Assembly (NCBI RefSeq): GCF_000001735.4
Contig: NC_003070.9
Span: 16,477,971 to 16,541,970, forward strand
Length of the DNA: 64,000 bases
Source of the DNA: Arabidopsis thaliana
Lineage: Eukaryota; Streptophyta; Magnoliopsida; Brassicales; Brassicaceae
Direction: 5' to 3'
The position numbers were made by a program, and so were the translations under genes. A model generated the notes under the pieces. The model saw only the letters and a program-made list of their open reading frames with translations. It was not told where the DNA came from and did not search any database. Positions 23,540 to 35,105 of the stretch are shown here, piece by piece (within the stretch, counting starts at the first letter, position 1; the number at the start of each line of letters is the position of its first letter).

Positions 23540-24439
23540 TGGTTAATCCTATTTGGAAACAATCAAATCACTTGGAAAATTATGGAGAAGGTCTTATTAA
23601 AAGTTTCATGAACACCACATATTTGACAACGACCTTGATATCCTTTACCTTGAGAGCCACGATTGTTGGAGCGGGAATGTTGTGTTTGATTCTGCTGTCA
23701 CTGGTTGTTGTTATTACCACGAGCAGAGGAGCGATTGTTACAGTTGTTGTTGTTATTGTAGGAGACTACGTTAGCGGTAACCGGAGTAGAGGAACAAGGG
23801 ATCATCGCTTGAAGTTTAAGCTCATAATTAATGAGCTTCTCGTGTATCATAGTTAATGAGGAACACGTCCTTCAATTTGATCGATGACGCGCTTGTAGTC
23901 ATCTTTGAGAGACCGCCTAGTATGTACTCGATTTGATCTTCATGTGGGATGGCGCCATAAATTAGTGCCAGTTGATCAAAACTAGTAGTGAGGCCTAGAA
24001 CATATTCATCAATGGAACTAGATCATTTCTTCCATTGTTTGATTTGTTCACGGATCTGTTGCTTGTGTCCACAGCTAGGGTTGGCATAAGTGTCAACGAT
24101 TTTACGCCATATCTGGACAGAGGTGGTAGCTTGGAACAAGAGAGGTTGAACCGCAACAGAGATAGCACCGATGAGGCTACAGTAAATGAGTTTATCCTGG
24201 CACTTCCAGAGTTTGTAGTCCGGATTGGGAGAGGTAACGCCATGGACAGTGATTGTGGTGGCAGGTTCTTTGACCGAACCATCTACGTAGCCGACAAGGT
24301 CATATGCACCCAATAGAGCATGAACTTGAAGATGCCACAGGAGAAAGTTTGTTGTTGTCAGCTTTGTGACATAGGACATGTTCACATTGAGGAGAGAGGT
24401 GGAATCGATGACGGCAACAATTTCTGTGGAGAAAGACAT
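23540..24439 (-). pseudogene. Copia gag remnant (UBN2-type)
   Basis: The first 138 codons from 24439 are open (MSFSTEIVAVIDS ... TNFLLWHLQVHALLGAYDL ... IWRKIVDTYANPSC), the usual N-terminal Copia gag. Beyond 24023 the frame is broken by stops and shifts, although gag-like sequence (SFDQLALIYG, IEYILGGL) continues, with remains of a zinc knuckle (YQGRCQICGV) near 23620. Confidence 0.82.
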
Positions 24440-24567
24440 AGCCGGATATGATGACGCTTGAAGAACAAGCTTGTAGAGAAAGAAGGGGATCGAGAAGAAG
24501 AAGAGAGGTAGAAAAGAGAGGCGGCGTTTTTTGTTTTTAAAAATATTTAGGTCTATATAGAATCACT

Positions 24568-24579
24568 GCTCTGATACCA
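24568..24579 (-). other. Primer-binding site (initiator tRNA-Met type)
   Basis: Minus strand reads TGGTATCAGAGC, the standard plant Copia primer-binding site, directly after the LTR end at 24580. Confidence 0.85.
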
Positions 24580-25007
24580 TGTAATCTGAGAGTGAATTGT
24601 CTTATTATGATGAATGTGTTACAACATATATAGTACTTAGTCTAGGGTTTACACAACTACTAATGACAATTATATCCTTAATATATACAACTTCTTATAT
24701 TCCAAACCTCTTTGGTTTTGATAGAAGCACAAGAAGATCAACAAATAGGCATATAATTCATTTGTACTCTTTTTTTTTTCTTTTCTTTGATTTTATCCCA
24801 ATGAGTTTTCCAAAGAAAAGTTTAATAAAGCAAATAACTCATTATGTTGATTAGGCTCAAGAGAAATTCGACCATTGAAGTGGAAGGGTCATTTTAAACA
24901 CTCTACTAGCCTTTATTACTTGATTATTTTCGAGATGGTCTTGTGAGTGTCTTTCAAGACTTTTCTCTTCTTTATAAACATTGCACACAAAAATTTCATG
25001 TATTGAG

Positions 25008-25160
25008 TGATAGAATATAGGAATATTCTGTTACAATCAAGTAGATACTCGTATATATTGTTTCTTGTATCCCATATTTTGTTGAACTTCTATGTAATTC
25101 CTTTAGCTATTTAAAGTCTTGTAAATCAATGAATCCCTTGAGAGAATTATTCCACTAACA
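25008..25160 (+). repeat. 5' LTR of outer Copia
   Basis: 153 bp, begins tgatagaatataggaata and ends ccactaaca. Matches 55422-55576 with a few substitutions and one 2-3 bp indel. It is followed at 25161 by tggtattagggc, a primer-binding site two mismatches away from TGGTATCAGAGC. Confidence 0.92.
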
Positions 25161-25172
25161 TGGTATTAGGGC
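25161..25172 (+). other. Degenerate primer-binding site
   Basis: tggtattagggc directly follows the 5' LTR; it differs from the standard Met-initiator site at two positions, either decay or a family variant. Confidence 0.7.
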
Positions 25173-25182
25173 CTCATCGCTT

Positions 25183-28100
25183 TTGATTTTTTTTTTCTTC
25201 GTCTTCCGCTTCATCTTCTCTTTCATTTTCTCTTCCTTTCTTTCTTCTTTCTTTTTTCATCAATTAATTTCAATAGATGCCCCTGCGGCAAATCAGACAC
25301 ACGAACGTGCATTTGGTGTTACCAACATCAAATCTCACATCCCACTCATCCTCGTTCTAGATGATCATAATTATGATGTGTGGCATGAGTTGTTTCTTAC
25401 TCATTGCCTCACGTTTGATGTTCTGGGGCATCTCGACAACACTTTGCTTCCAGCTGATGCTAATGATGTCGCTTGGTAAAAACGTGACTGACTGGTCAAG
25501 CTTTGGATCTATGGCACACTTGCTCCACCTCTGTTCCGATCTTCCTTCCAAACTGGTGACGCATCACGTTATGTTTGGATACGAGTAGAGAATCAGTTTC
25601 AAAACAATAAAGAAGTAAGAGCTATTCAGCTTGACAACGAGCTTCGTACCCAGGATATTGGAGATTGATCGATCCAAGTTTATTATCAGAAGATCAAATC
25701 ACTCGCCGATTTGCTTGCCAATGTTGATGCTCCGGTCAATGAACGTAACTTGGTCATGTACTTGCTTAATGGTCTTAGAGAAAAGTTTGATAACATAATT
25801 AATGTAATCAAACACAACGATCCTTGTCCAACTTAGAGAAAAGTTTGATGCTGGAACTGTAGGAGAGTCGTCTCAAAAAGCCACACCACCTTATTGCAAC
25901 CCACAACGATCATTCTTCATCAACCACAGCTCTCACCATTGCTCTTGCACCGCCAGCGCTTTGTTCATCAAATCAACACCAACAGTCCAATAACAACAAG
26001 GGCAACAAAAGCAACAACAACCACTACAAAGGTGGAGGTCCCAACAACAACAACTCACAATTCCAACCCACATTCTCAAATTGTGCCACCCCTCCATTTT
26101 TGCAAGACCCATTTCCAGCTTGGCCCGACTACTTTGGAAATTGGTCTCCTTATCAACAAAGCTCATTTCGACCACCGACTCCGTCGTCTTCACCACATCA
26201 ACAGGTTCAACAAGCGCATCTAATGGAAATTCAACCTAGATCACAAATGACGGAGACACTGACGGATCCTAATTGGGATTCTTGGGTCTTGGATTCCGGT
26301 TCAACGGCTCATCTGTCTTCTTCGCCAGGTAATCTCCACTCTATTCTTAATCATAGCAACACTCAATCAGTAATAGTGGGTAATGGTTCCAATATTCCAG
26401 TAAATTGTGTTGGCTCTTCCTCTGTTAAAAGCCTTTCGAGATCACTTACTCTCAAAAACGTCCTTGTCACTCCTCAAATTGTCAAAAATCTCAATTCTGT
26501 TAGACAATTCACAAAAGATAATTGGTGTACTGTTGAGTTTGACCCATTTGGATTTTCTGTGAAGGACCTTCAAACTCAGATGATACTGCTTTGATGTGAT
26601 AGCCAAGGTGATCTTTATTGTCTCCCATCCTTGTTCAATAAAACATCTCCACCATCAACTGCTCTCTTGGCTTCTACTCCATCTCTTTGGCATAAACGCT
26701 TGGCTCATACAATTAATACTATTCTCCGTTCTGTTGTTTCAAACTCTTTGGTTCAATGTAATACAGACAAACTTCCATCTTCTTGTGAACCTTGTTATTT
26801 GGTAAAACAAATAAAGTTACCATTTCCTTCTTCTCAATCCAATGTTACCAAACTGTTTGAAATTGTGCATTCATATATTTGGACCTTGCCGGTTTCAAGC
26901 ATAAGTGGGATTAAGTATTATGTCTTATTCTTAGATGAATTCACTCATAATCTACGGGTTTACCCAATCCGCAGAAAGAGTGACGTTTATTCTAAGTTCC
27001 TTCACTTCACCACTTTAATCAAAACTCAATTCGACGGTCAAATTCAATCTTTTCAATGTGACAATGACTGAGAATACAATAACAACCAATTCCATGAATT
27101 TTTTGATAAAACTGGAATCAAGGTTCGTTTCTCAAGCCCACATACCTCCCAACCAAATGGGAAATTCTGAAAGGATGATTAGAACTATTAACAATGCTAT
27201 TCGAGCTATCCTATTTCAAACTCGTCTATCTCCTTGTTATTGGGTTGAGGCACTAAATGTTGTTGTACATATCCTAAACATCTTTCCCTCCATAGCTTTC
27301 CAAAATCAAATTCCTCATAGCCTCTTCTTTCATAAAAATCCAACCTATGATCACCTTCGAGTTTTTGGGTGCTTATGTTTTCCAAGCTTGAATCATTCAA
27401 ATCTGTCAAAACTATCACCGAGGATAACGCCTTGTCTGTTCCTTGGGTATCCATCTCAACAAAAGGGTATCGATGCCTTGATTTAAAAACAAACAAAATT
27501 ATTATTTCTAGGCACGTTTACTTTGATGAGGATACGTTCCCCGCAGCTAATCAAAATTTATCTCAAGTTTCTTCGTACACATTCCTAGACACAGTTGATG
27601 ATCCTTCTCCATTGTTCAAGGAAATTCTCCAATCACCACTACCTCAAAATCAACCACCACCACCTCAAACTCTCTCTCTGTGCCACCTCCGCTACCTGTG
27701 CCAAACACATCAAATGTGCCTTCTATTCCTTGTTACTCAATGAACACAAGATCAAAATCCGACATCACTAAACCAAAAAAGATTTTGTCACTTGTCACCA
27801 CAGCCAAAGCGCCTCTTCCTAAAGCTCATAATCAAGCTTTATTGGACCCTAATTAGAATCCGACAATGACTGATGAGTATGATGCTATGACTAAAACTAA
27901 GAGTTGGAATTTGGTGCCACGACCTCCTCAGGTCAATATTGTTAGATCGATGTGGCTTTTCAGGCACAAATATGATGCAGATGGAGTGCTTTCTTGACAT
28001 AAAGCAAGGCTGGTAGCAAACTGTAAATCATAGGAACACGGTGTTGATTTTACAGAGACTTTCAGTCCAGTAGTGAAACCAGCAACAATACGTGATGTTC

Positions 28101-28498
28101 TTGACGTTGGAGTAGCGTTAAACTTGCCCATACAACAACTGGATGTCAAGAATGCTTTACTACAAGGTGATCTCAATGAAACAGTTTATATGCATCAGCC
28201 TCCAAGGTTCGTGAACAAGGAATTTCCTAACCACCAACCATGTCTGCAAACAAGAAAAAGCCATTTATGGACTCAAGCAGGCCCCACGGGCATGGAATTC
28301 ATGGTTCACCAAATTTTTAATGTAGCTTGGTTTCATCATGAGCAAGGCAAACAACTCTCTGTTCGTCTTCAAACAGGGCATTCAAATGGCATATGTTCTG
28401 TTTTACGTTGACGATATAATGTTGAAAGCCTCCTCACCAAGTCTCATTCAGAAAATCCTTACACAACTCAAAGGCGAGTTCCCAATGACAGACATGGG
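25183..28498 (+). pseudogene. Copia gag-protease-integrase-RT remnant (left part)
   Basis: Order along the plus strand: gag at about 25270-25850 (DDHNYDVWHELFLTH, YYQKIKSLADLLANV), protease near 26280 (SWVLDSGSTAHLSSS), integrase HHCC region near 26690-26800 (LWHKRLAHTINT, SCEPCYLVKQIKLPF), integrase core 26850-27350, RT start near 28080-28480. Many stops and frameshifts, for example at 25478-25480, 26593-26595 and 27069-27071. It ends abruptly at 28498 after 'gacatggg', where F-box gene sequence begins. Confidence 0.85.
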
Positions 28499-29503
28499 AC
28501 CCTTGTGACTTTATACATACATGCAGAGTTCATTGTGGATTATGTTCCTTTGACAATTTCTTTCCGGTCACTCAAGATTTTGAGCCTTTATCTTGTGAAA
28601 TTCTCAAGCGGTGAAATCCTTGATAGCTTTCTCTCAGGCTACCCTCTCCTGGAAGATCTCTTAGTGGTTCGAGGCAGCAATGACAACGTGAAAACTTTCA
28701 ATATCGCAGTTCCTTCATTGCGGATTTTAAGCATCATAGACTTGAACTATGGTTCACATGGTCTACGAGATGATGTTGGGTTTGTTATCAAAGCTCCTTC
28801 TATGAACTCGTTAACGATTACTACACATTTTTTTGGTATTCATTAGTGAAAATGCCTTACCTCTTGAAGGCCGATATCAAGCTTAGACTTGGTGACTCTA
28901 AGAAGTTTGAGGGATGTCTTATCTCAGCCAAACATGTTTCCTTGTGTTTACAACAACCAATGGTAATATTATGTGCTTTTGCTTTCGCGTTTGTGATAAT
29001 ATATTCTCTTTATGATTACAAAATAGTTCGATTCACTTATGATGTCTCTTGCAGGATTCATGTCCAATAGGCGTCTTCAATCAGCTAGTGTTTCTAAGTC
29101 TTTGTACATGCTCTTTATACTGGTGTCGTCTTGTACTCAACCATACACCTAAGCTCCAAGTTCTCAGATTCGAACTAAAACAAGCAAGATCGCGTGCTAC
29201 GCTAACACCTCAACAGATATGTTGCAGCAATTATGTTGATGTCCAAACTCAATGGGAGCAGCAGAGTACTGTTCCTTAATGTTTGATTTCGACTCTTAAA
29301 GCTATTGAGTGGATTGGTTATAAAGGAATTCAAGTAGAGAAAAATGTGGTGATGTATTTATTAGAGAACTCTCCACAGCTAAAGACAATGGCCATTAGAT
29401 CCTTGAAATGGAGCAATGATAGTGAGAAACTCAAGATGATGCAAGAGCTGTCGTCTATGCAGAGGACTTCAACCAAATATCGGCTTTCGTTTACCTAAAG
29501 TTC
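28499..29503 (+). pseudogene. C-terminal part of an F-box/LRR/FBD gene
   Basis: Leucine-rich and FBD regions of the large Arabidopsis F-box/FBD family: FRSLKILSLYLVKFS, GYPLLEDLLVVRGSND, then after a likely intron (about 28962-29054) CPIGVFNQLVFLSLC and an FBD domain at about 29283-29498 (LKAIEWIGYKGIQ, LENSPQLKTMAIRS). The F-box N-terminus is absent. Stops at 28844-28846 and 29277-29279 interrupt it. The missing N-terminal part of what is probably the same gene lies downstream, at 30441-30510 plus 53003-53156, so the gene is permuted. Confidence 0.8.
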
Positions 29504-30246
29504 TCCGGCGAATCATATATTGAAACAGTCGATCGTTTACATTTTTGGAGCATCATTATTAGTTATGTTTGTTTGATAACTTTACAAGTTTTCAAAAACT
29601 TTGAAAGGAATGGCTTCTTATAATCAAGACACTTTTTCTCTCTTTTGTGTGTGTCTAAAGTTATTGGTGTCATTTTGTAATCATAAGAACTTTAATTTTT
29701 AGAATTTCACCCAAACGAAAATAGTGTTCCACTGTATAAACTTTCAATAAAATTTGATCACCAATCGTGTCAGATAGTAAAGGAAAACTCAGCTCGTGAG
29801 TCTTGTTAGAGTGTAGATCAGTGTCTGATACAGAGCCAATTATACTCTGGCTTAGGCTTATCTAGCTTTCTCTCAACTTTAGGAAAATGCCAAATATATT
29901 GTCTACAGATCTAAAAAAGAATCGACTTAGCTTTAAATTAAGTAAACATGAATTATGTGTTTAATATATTAAATAGATCTTCCAAAAAAAAATTATGTTT
30001 CAAAAAAAAAGAACGAAAAACCAGTAGTAATTGGGTGTTGTTGTACTCCCAATTACCAACGGCGTCGTATGATCAAGACGTTATTTTTCCTTTTTGTTTT
30101 CGTTTTTGTTTTTCTTCGTTTCTTTTTTGCTTCTGATTAGGATTTAGGGTTTCCCTTCTGATTAGAATGTAGGGTTGCTCTTTGACTAAAAAAAGACGAC
30201 GAAGTTAGAGGTTAAACCTTTCTCGTTGATTTCCAATTTTTCTTTA

Positions 30247-30294
<48 letters not shown>

Positions 30295-30440
30295 TCCTAA
30301 GAGTCGAGGATGGTTTGATTTTGCCTTCTTGCTTGGAAAATTGATACGGAAGATGCTTTTAACCCTTTTTAGTTTTACTCTTTTATCGGCAACAAAATCC
30401 ACTAAGGCAAACTTTTGGGATATTGAAGGGTTCGTTTACA
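29504..30440. other. Spacer between the permuted F-box gene parts
   Basis: Likely F-box gene 3' UTR, intergenic DNA and the upstream region of the F-box N-terminal fragment at 30441. Contains a (ta)n tract at 30247-30292. No other gene seen. Confidence 0.45.
30247..30292. repeat. (TA)n microsatellite
   Basis: About 46 bases of near-perfect TA dinucleotide repeat. Other, shorter (TA)n tracts occur near 16590-16611, 20382-20405 and 56938-56964. Confidence 0.95.
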
Positions 30441-30510
30441 ATGGATATGATCAGTTTGTTGCTAGATGATGTAGTCTTTAAGATATTGTCATTGGTTCCA
30501 ACCAAAGATG
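30441..30510 (+). pseudogene. F-box gene first exon, N-terminal fragment
   Basis: ATG at 30441 opens MDMISLLLDDVVFKILSLVPTKDV, the classic start of Arabidopsis F-box/FBD proteins. It is cut at 30510 by the poly-T end of a minus-strand LINE. The frame resumes at 53003 (VSTNILSKRRRYLWKQVPKL). Confidence 0.88.
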
Positions 30511-30752
30511 TTTTTTTTTTTTTTTCATAAATTTCCATTAAAAAGAAGGATTACATGGCCAAAAAGCCTTACATCAGGCTTGTAGGCCCCCGAAAGGCAC
30601 GCAAGCCCAACAACTAAAACAAAAGCAAAGAAACTAGAACATGCCCAAAAGCCCAGCAGAAACCAAGGAGAAGAAAAACAGGCCAAACAGGGAACGGCCC
30701 AAGAAACAACCAAGGAAGGAAACCTACAACACAAAAAACCACAGAAAACGTC

Positions 30753-31844
30753 CTAGGATTGGAATAGAGAGAACCAAGTCCTCAGAACAGAAGGCGCAGA
30801 AGGATGAAGTTCTGTAATGCGAGAGATAGGATCCAATCGAGCACGAATAGTAAGCTGGATGTCCTTCAGGACCGAATCAAAGACGCGAGCGACTCCGGTG
30901 TGAAGACACAGATTCCTTTCACGCCAAATAGCATAAACATAAGCCTGAAAAGCTAGCCTGATAATGAGAGTAGTGTTCTTATCCCTCGAGGGATTGAGAA
31001 GCCAGATTAGACAATACATGAGCTGCGCAGGAGGAAATAGATTAGCCCTACCCGTGAAGAACCGCCACACGGCTCCACAGAAAGGACACTCAAAGAAGAG
31101 ATGAGCTCTGGACTCATCATGAGAGTTACAAAGGAGACAAACTGCAGGAATCGAGAGCCCCCAGCTCCGTAATCGATCCCGAGTGTGCAGTCTATTCCAA
31201 GCCACGACCCAACAAATGAAAGCATGTTTTGGAACATGATTCTTAAACCAGACCGCCTTATACCAAGGGACAATGTGATTCTGCGGGTGGAGAGCAAGCG
31301 AAGTCTTCGCTGTAGAGAAAATGTTCGAAGGAGCATGAAGGTCCGTTTTCCAGATAAATGAGTCGTCATGCTGACAATCAATCAATCCCTCCGCGACTGG
31401 AAGAAGATTTTGAAGCTGATTGATGATCGGGCTTCTACTGCGACTAGATTCGATCCATCAGGACCTGTTCCTTAACGCATCTCTAACCACAGCATCAATA
31501 GGCAGACCCACCGTTTGCGGCCCTAACGGACCAACTAAATCAATAAGAGGACCGTGTCCAGTCCAATTGTCATGCCAAAACTTCGCAGTGACCCCAGACC
31601 CAACATCACAAACAACAAAAGGCCTAGCCACTTCTCTGAGCTTACACAACCTCCTCCAAATCCAGCTGTCTGAAGTTGTAGAGTTAAGAGTCCAAAAATT
31701 CCTCTGACCAAGAAAATTTTCGACTAGCTCCGAAGCCAAAAGGACGTTTTCACATAAGAGGCGACCCTTAATGAAACCCACCTGATTCCCTTGCACCACA
31801 TCAGGGATAAACATCTTGAGTCTCTTAGAAATGAGGCGAGTAAT
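30753..31844 (-). pseudogene. LINE ORF2, C-terminal part (zf-RVT region)
   Basis: Continues the ORF2 frame across the Athila-like insertion: ITRLISKRLK, then GNQVGFIKGRLLCENVLLA from the RT domain. It then jumps near 31700 to WTLNSTTSDSWIWRRL and downstream sequence (PKHAFICWVVAWNRLHTRDRL, CLLCNSHDESRAHLFFEC), the plant LINE zf-RVT C-terminus. The catalytic FADD/YADD part of RT is missing, so there is an internal deletion near 31700. A stop breaks the frame near 31458. Confidence 0.83.
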
Positions 31845-33426
31845 TGATACAAGTGTTTTCAGTGTGTCAATTCCCTAAATGCATCTTATGTCATTGCAGC
31901 ATTTAAGGTGTCAATCCAAATGGGTGTAATTGCTATCAATCAGGATATGATCAGAGAATACTAAGTCAAGCCAAGTGTGAATAGGTTTGGTGTGTTTCTA
32001 CTAAACCTAAGCAACAAGTTAACATGCAAATCAAATTCAGGAATAAAACTATACTAAGCAGAAGATAAAGGACTCAAATGACAAGAACAGAAAGTAAACC
32101 AAGCACTAGGTAAAGCACTCGGTCGAGCAAACGAGTAAGAAGGTCGAGTACAATACTAAAAACACCAATTTTGCACGAAACGAACAGAGTACTAAAAACA
32201 CGAGTTTTGCACGAATAAACTAAACAAAGCTCTTAAGAATGGGGTAATTGGTCTTAGTGGACTCCTCAATCCATTAGGTAACTAACAAACTCAATCAAGT
32301 TATCCCTAGACAATAGATTCAAAACCAAATCAAGCCACTTCCGTGTGAATGATTCTCATAACTTTAGAACTTCCTAATCTCAATTTCCATTGATGAAACA
32401 TAATAAAGCAGGCTTTAAACACCAATCTATTAAAGTCAATAAGCAGTCTAAACATCCAATGCCTTGGGCTAGAATCTACAAATCTCTGAAATTAGTTGGT
32501 TCAGACATTTCATCAAACACCTTTTGGATGGAGAAAGTCTGAAATCAATTTTCAATTGATCAGAAAGAAAATAGCATTAAGAACTCCTAAAACAGAAGGG
32601 AATCATGCATATAATCACTTAGCTAGCTAAAGAAGAGAGGAATCCACCTAAACCTAACCCATCCTCAAGAACTTTGAAGAACACTACTCAAGAACACTGA
32701 AGAACATCATAGAACAAAACCCAGAAAATTCATAAAACCCAGAAATCATTATAAACTTAGCAAAAGATAGATCTCAATGAGATAAACAAGTTTGCAGAAG
32801 AAATCAAATCCAAATTCTCAACACAACAACCAGAAAATGCAAAAGAAAATCAAAGAACCCTAATATCCAGCGGACAAAGCTCAGATATTTTGGGCAAAAA
32901 CATAAGAGGTCTATTTATAGGCAATCCTAGGTTGCCCTAATTGGGAATAAGACAAAATAGATAAGTCGGCGCAGGAGCGTTCGGCCCTAGGCCGAGTAGA
33001 AAAGCCGAGTGGCTTGGTCTTGGTCATACAGCTCGGCCCTAGGCCGAGTGGCTTGGTCGAGTGGCTTCTCTTCATCCTTAAGTGCACAACTCGGCCTCCA
33101 GCCGAGTGCCTTGGTCGAGTAGGCTCCTTGTTCTTCACGTGTGCTCCACTCGGCCTCCAACCGAGTACATAGGCCGAGTATACTTCAAATCCTTCCTTAG
33201 GTCCCCCGAACTCGAGTCTGTCCATCCCTTGTGCTAGAAACCTCCAAGTTGAGTCCAAAAGTACCTAATTCATCTGCAAAACACTCCAAATGCAAGTATG
33301 CTATGCAATGCAATGCAAAATGTGCAAAAGAAGGAAAAGAGACTAAGAATGCATAAAAAGAGACTTGAAACTAAACTAAATGCATGAAAAACAAGGGCTT
33401 AAAAAGGTTAAAATCTAGTGTTATCA
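31845..33426 (-). repeat. Athila-like LTR 1 (outer, complete)
   Basis: 1582 bp, tgatacaagtg at the left to agtgttatca at the right. The target-site duplication gtaat lies immediately to the left (31840-31844) and pairs with 50929-50933. On the minus strand it acts as the 3' LTR, with a polypurine tract (AGTTTGGGGGTG) next to 33427. It carries a dense cluster of ctcggcc/ggccgagt palindromes at about 32980-33178. Confidence 0.92.
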
Positions 33427-35105
33427 ACACCCCCAAACTTAGCTCTTTGCTTGTCCTCAAGCAACAATAGAACTAGGCTAGGAGTGAGGTTTGAAGGTGG
33501 GGATTCAGAACCAAAATATGCATGTAAAATAGATAGTCTCAATGTCCATGTTGCTAGTTCTAGAGTGCTAGGTTGAATGATCTCTACTTAAAAACTTTAG
33601 CCATCTTCTTCACAACACAACCTAATCTTTCACTTAGTCTATTCAAGCATTCAAATCAGCATATTCCCTTTAACATTCATTAAGCAAGAACCATGGATCA
33701 TACTATACAATGCATACTAAACTCATTTGGCTAAGGGCAAAGGGTCAAGAGACAAAAATGGTCTCTTAAAGAATAGGCTTTAGTAACAAGGAATCTCTCA
33801 AGAATGATTAAGCTTTAGTAGAATGCTAAAGGTAAGTCCCAAGTTATGCATACAAAGATAAGATCTCATCTACCCAAAGTATAATCAATGAAGACCTAAT
33901 GGCAATCCCCTCTCCCATCCTAATTAAGAACTTGACTCTACCCTTTTGCATTCATAATCTTTTGAACTCTTTCTTAACCCATTCTTTTCTTTTTTTCTTA
34001 ACTCTAGGAGAAGCTTTTCTTTTCTCTTTGATACTTCTAGCGGGTTTGGCTTTCTTTAGTACTAAGGTTCTGTTTTTGATCTCTATTAAGCTTAGGGCTT
34101 TTTACCCTTCTTTATTAGCTAACAATAACCCAATCTCTTTCTTTAACAATCTCAAACCCTTTACTAGACTTTTTCTAACTTCTTTAGCTTACTTCTCCTA
34201 GAATTCTTTTCCCTTTTCTTGTAAACAATGAACTCAACCCTTTTTCTATTTTAAACTCTTCACAACCCATAGAACAAGTACCCACCTAGTCCTATCTAGT
34301 CCGGATAACGCGAACTAGAACTACATGAGATACTATCTTTGTCGTTACAAACCTAACACTTTCTACCAAGCTTAATCGAAAATAGACCTCACAAACACTC
34401 ACAAGTGATATATGGCTTGAAAGAAGGCTTAGGTTAGGGTATGGGGAAACTGCTCTAAAGGTGAGAGACAGCTATTTGGATCAACAAGAGTGGTGAAACG
34501 AATAAGAAGATCCAAATATTTTAAGGGTGACCATGAGTTTAACAAACAATGCATAGTATGATAATTAAAAGTCAAATTATGGTTCAAATTAATAGGGAAT
34601 AGCTTCAAATCACAGCAAGTTTCGACTAAGGAAAGATCAAATATATGAATTCAAAAGATGGTGCGGTTTTACTTCAAGATCAATCGGTTAAGCACTAGAC
34701 AACTAACAACAAGGGCATTGAAACTATCTAGTGAACATTGCAAATTTACAAGGCTATGATCATCATTATTCCCTATGCAAGTGCAAAATGCAACAACCTA
34801 TATGATAACATTCTAAAAACAGTCCTATTAATGCAAATGCAAACTATATGACACTCTATTTTTTTGGAATCATTTTCGAAAATTTTCAAATTTTTATGGG
34901 TTTTCTATGCCTTAGATGATGCAAAATTTGAATAAGAAAACATGAAACAATGTTAGATACATCTTGAACCCTCCCCCTAACTTAAATTACACAGTCCCTT
35001 GTGTAATAAAAATTCAAAGAAGAATTCAAGAGAAATAACCACACAAAGCAAGAAATAAAAGAAATGCAATGATATATACAGTGAAATGGAGTGATACCTC
35101 AACAT
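33427..35105. other. 3' non-coding region of Athila-like unit A
   Basis: About 1.7 kb between the ORF1-type gene and the 3' LTR on the minus strand. No coding region recognised on the element's coding strand; plus-strand open frames such as 33899-34201 are Leu/Phe-rich shadows. It lacks a ~41 bp segment present in unit B (about 42955-42995). Confidence 0.6.

Larger units (their letters stand above)
23470..24707 (-). mobile_element. Truncated Copia element: 5' LTR, primer-binding site and gag
   Basis: On the minus strand a partial LTR (about 24707-24580, ending ...GATTACA) is followed by a perfect plant Met-initiator-type primer-binding site and a gag frame that breaks off near 23470. No protease, integrase or RT follows, and no second LTR was found. 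It is head-to-head with the Copia element starting at 25008. Confidence 0.8.

Noticed and set aside
32911..33258. 115-codon frame inside the Athila-like LTRs (repeated at 42008 and 50413)
   Set aside because: Overlaps the palindromic motif cluster; same frame in all LTRs simply because they are copies. No domain seen.
33899..34201. Hydrophobic plus-strand frame, possibly a membrane protein
   Set aside because: Lies antisense in the element's non-coding 3' region; composition follows a CT-rich tract.
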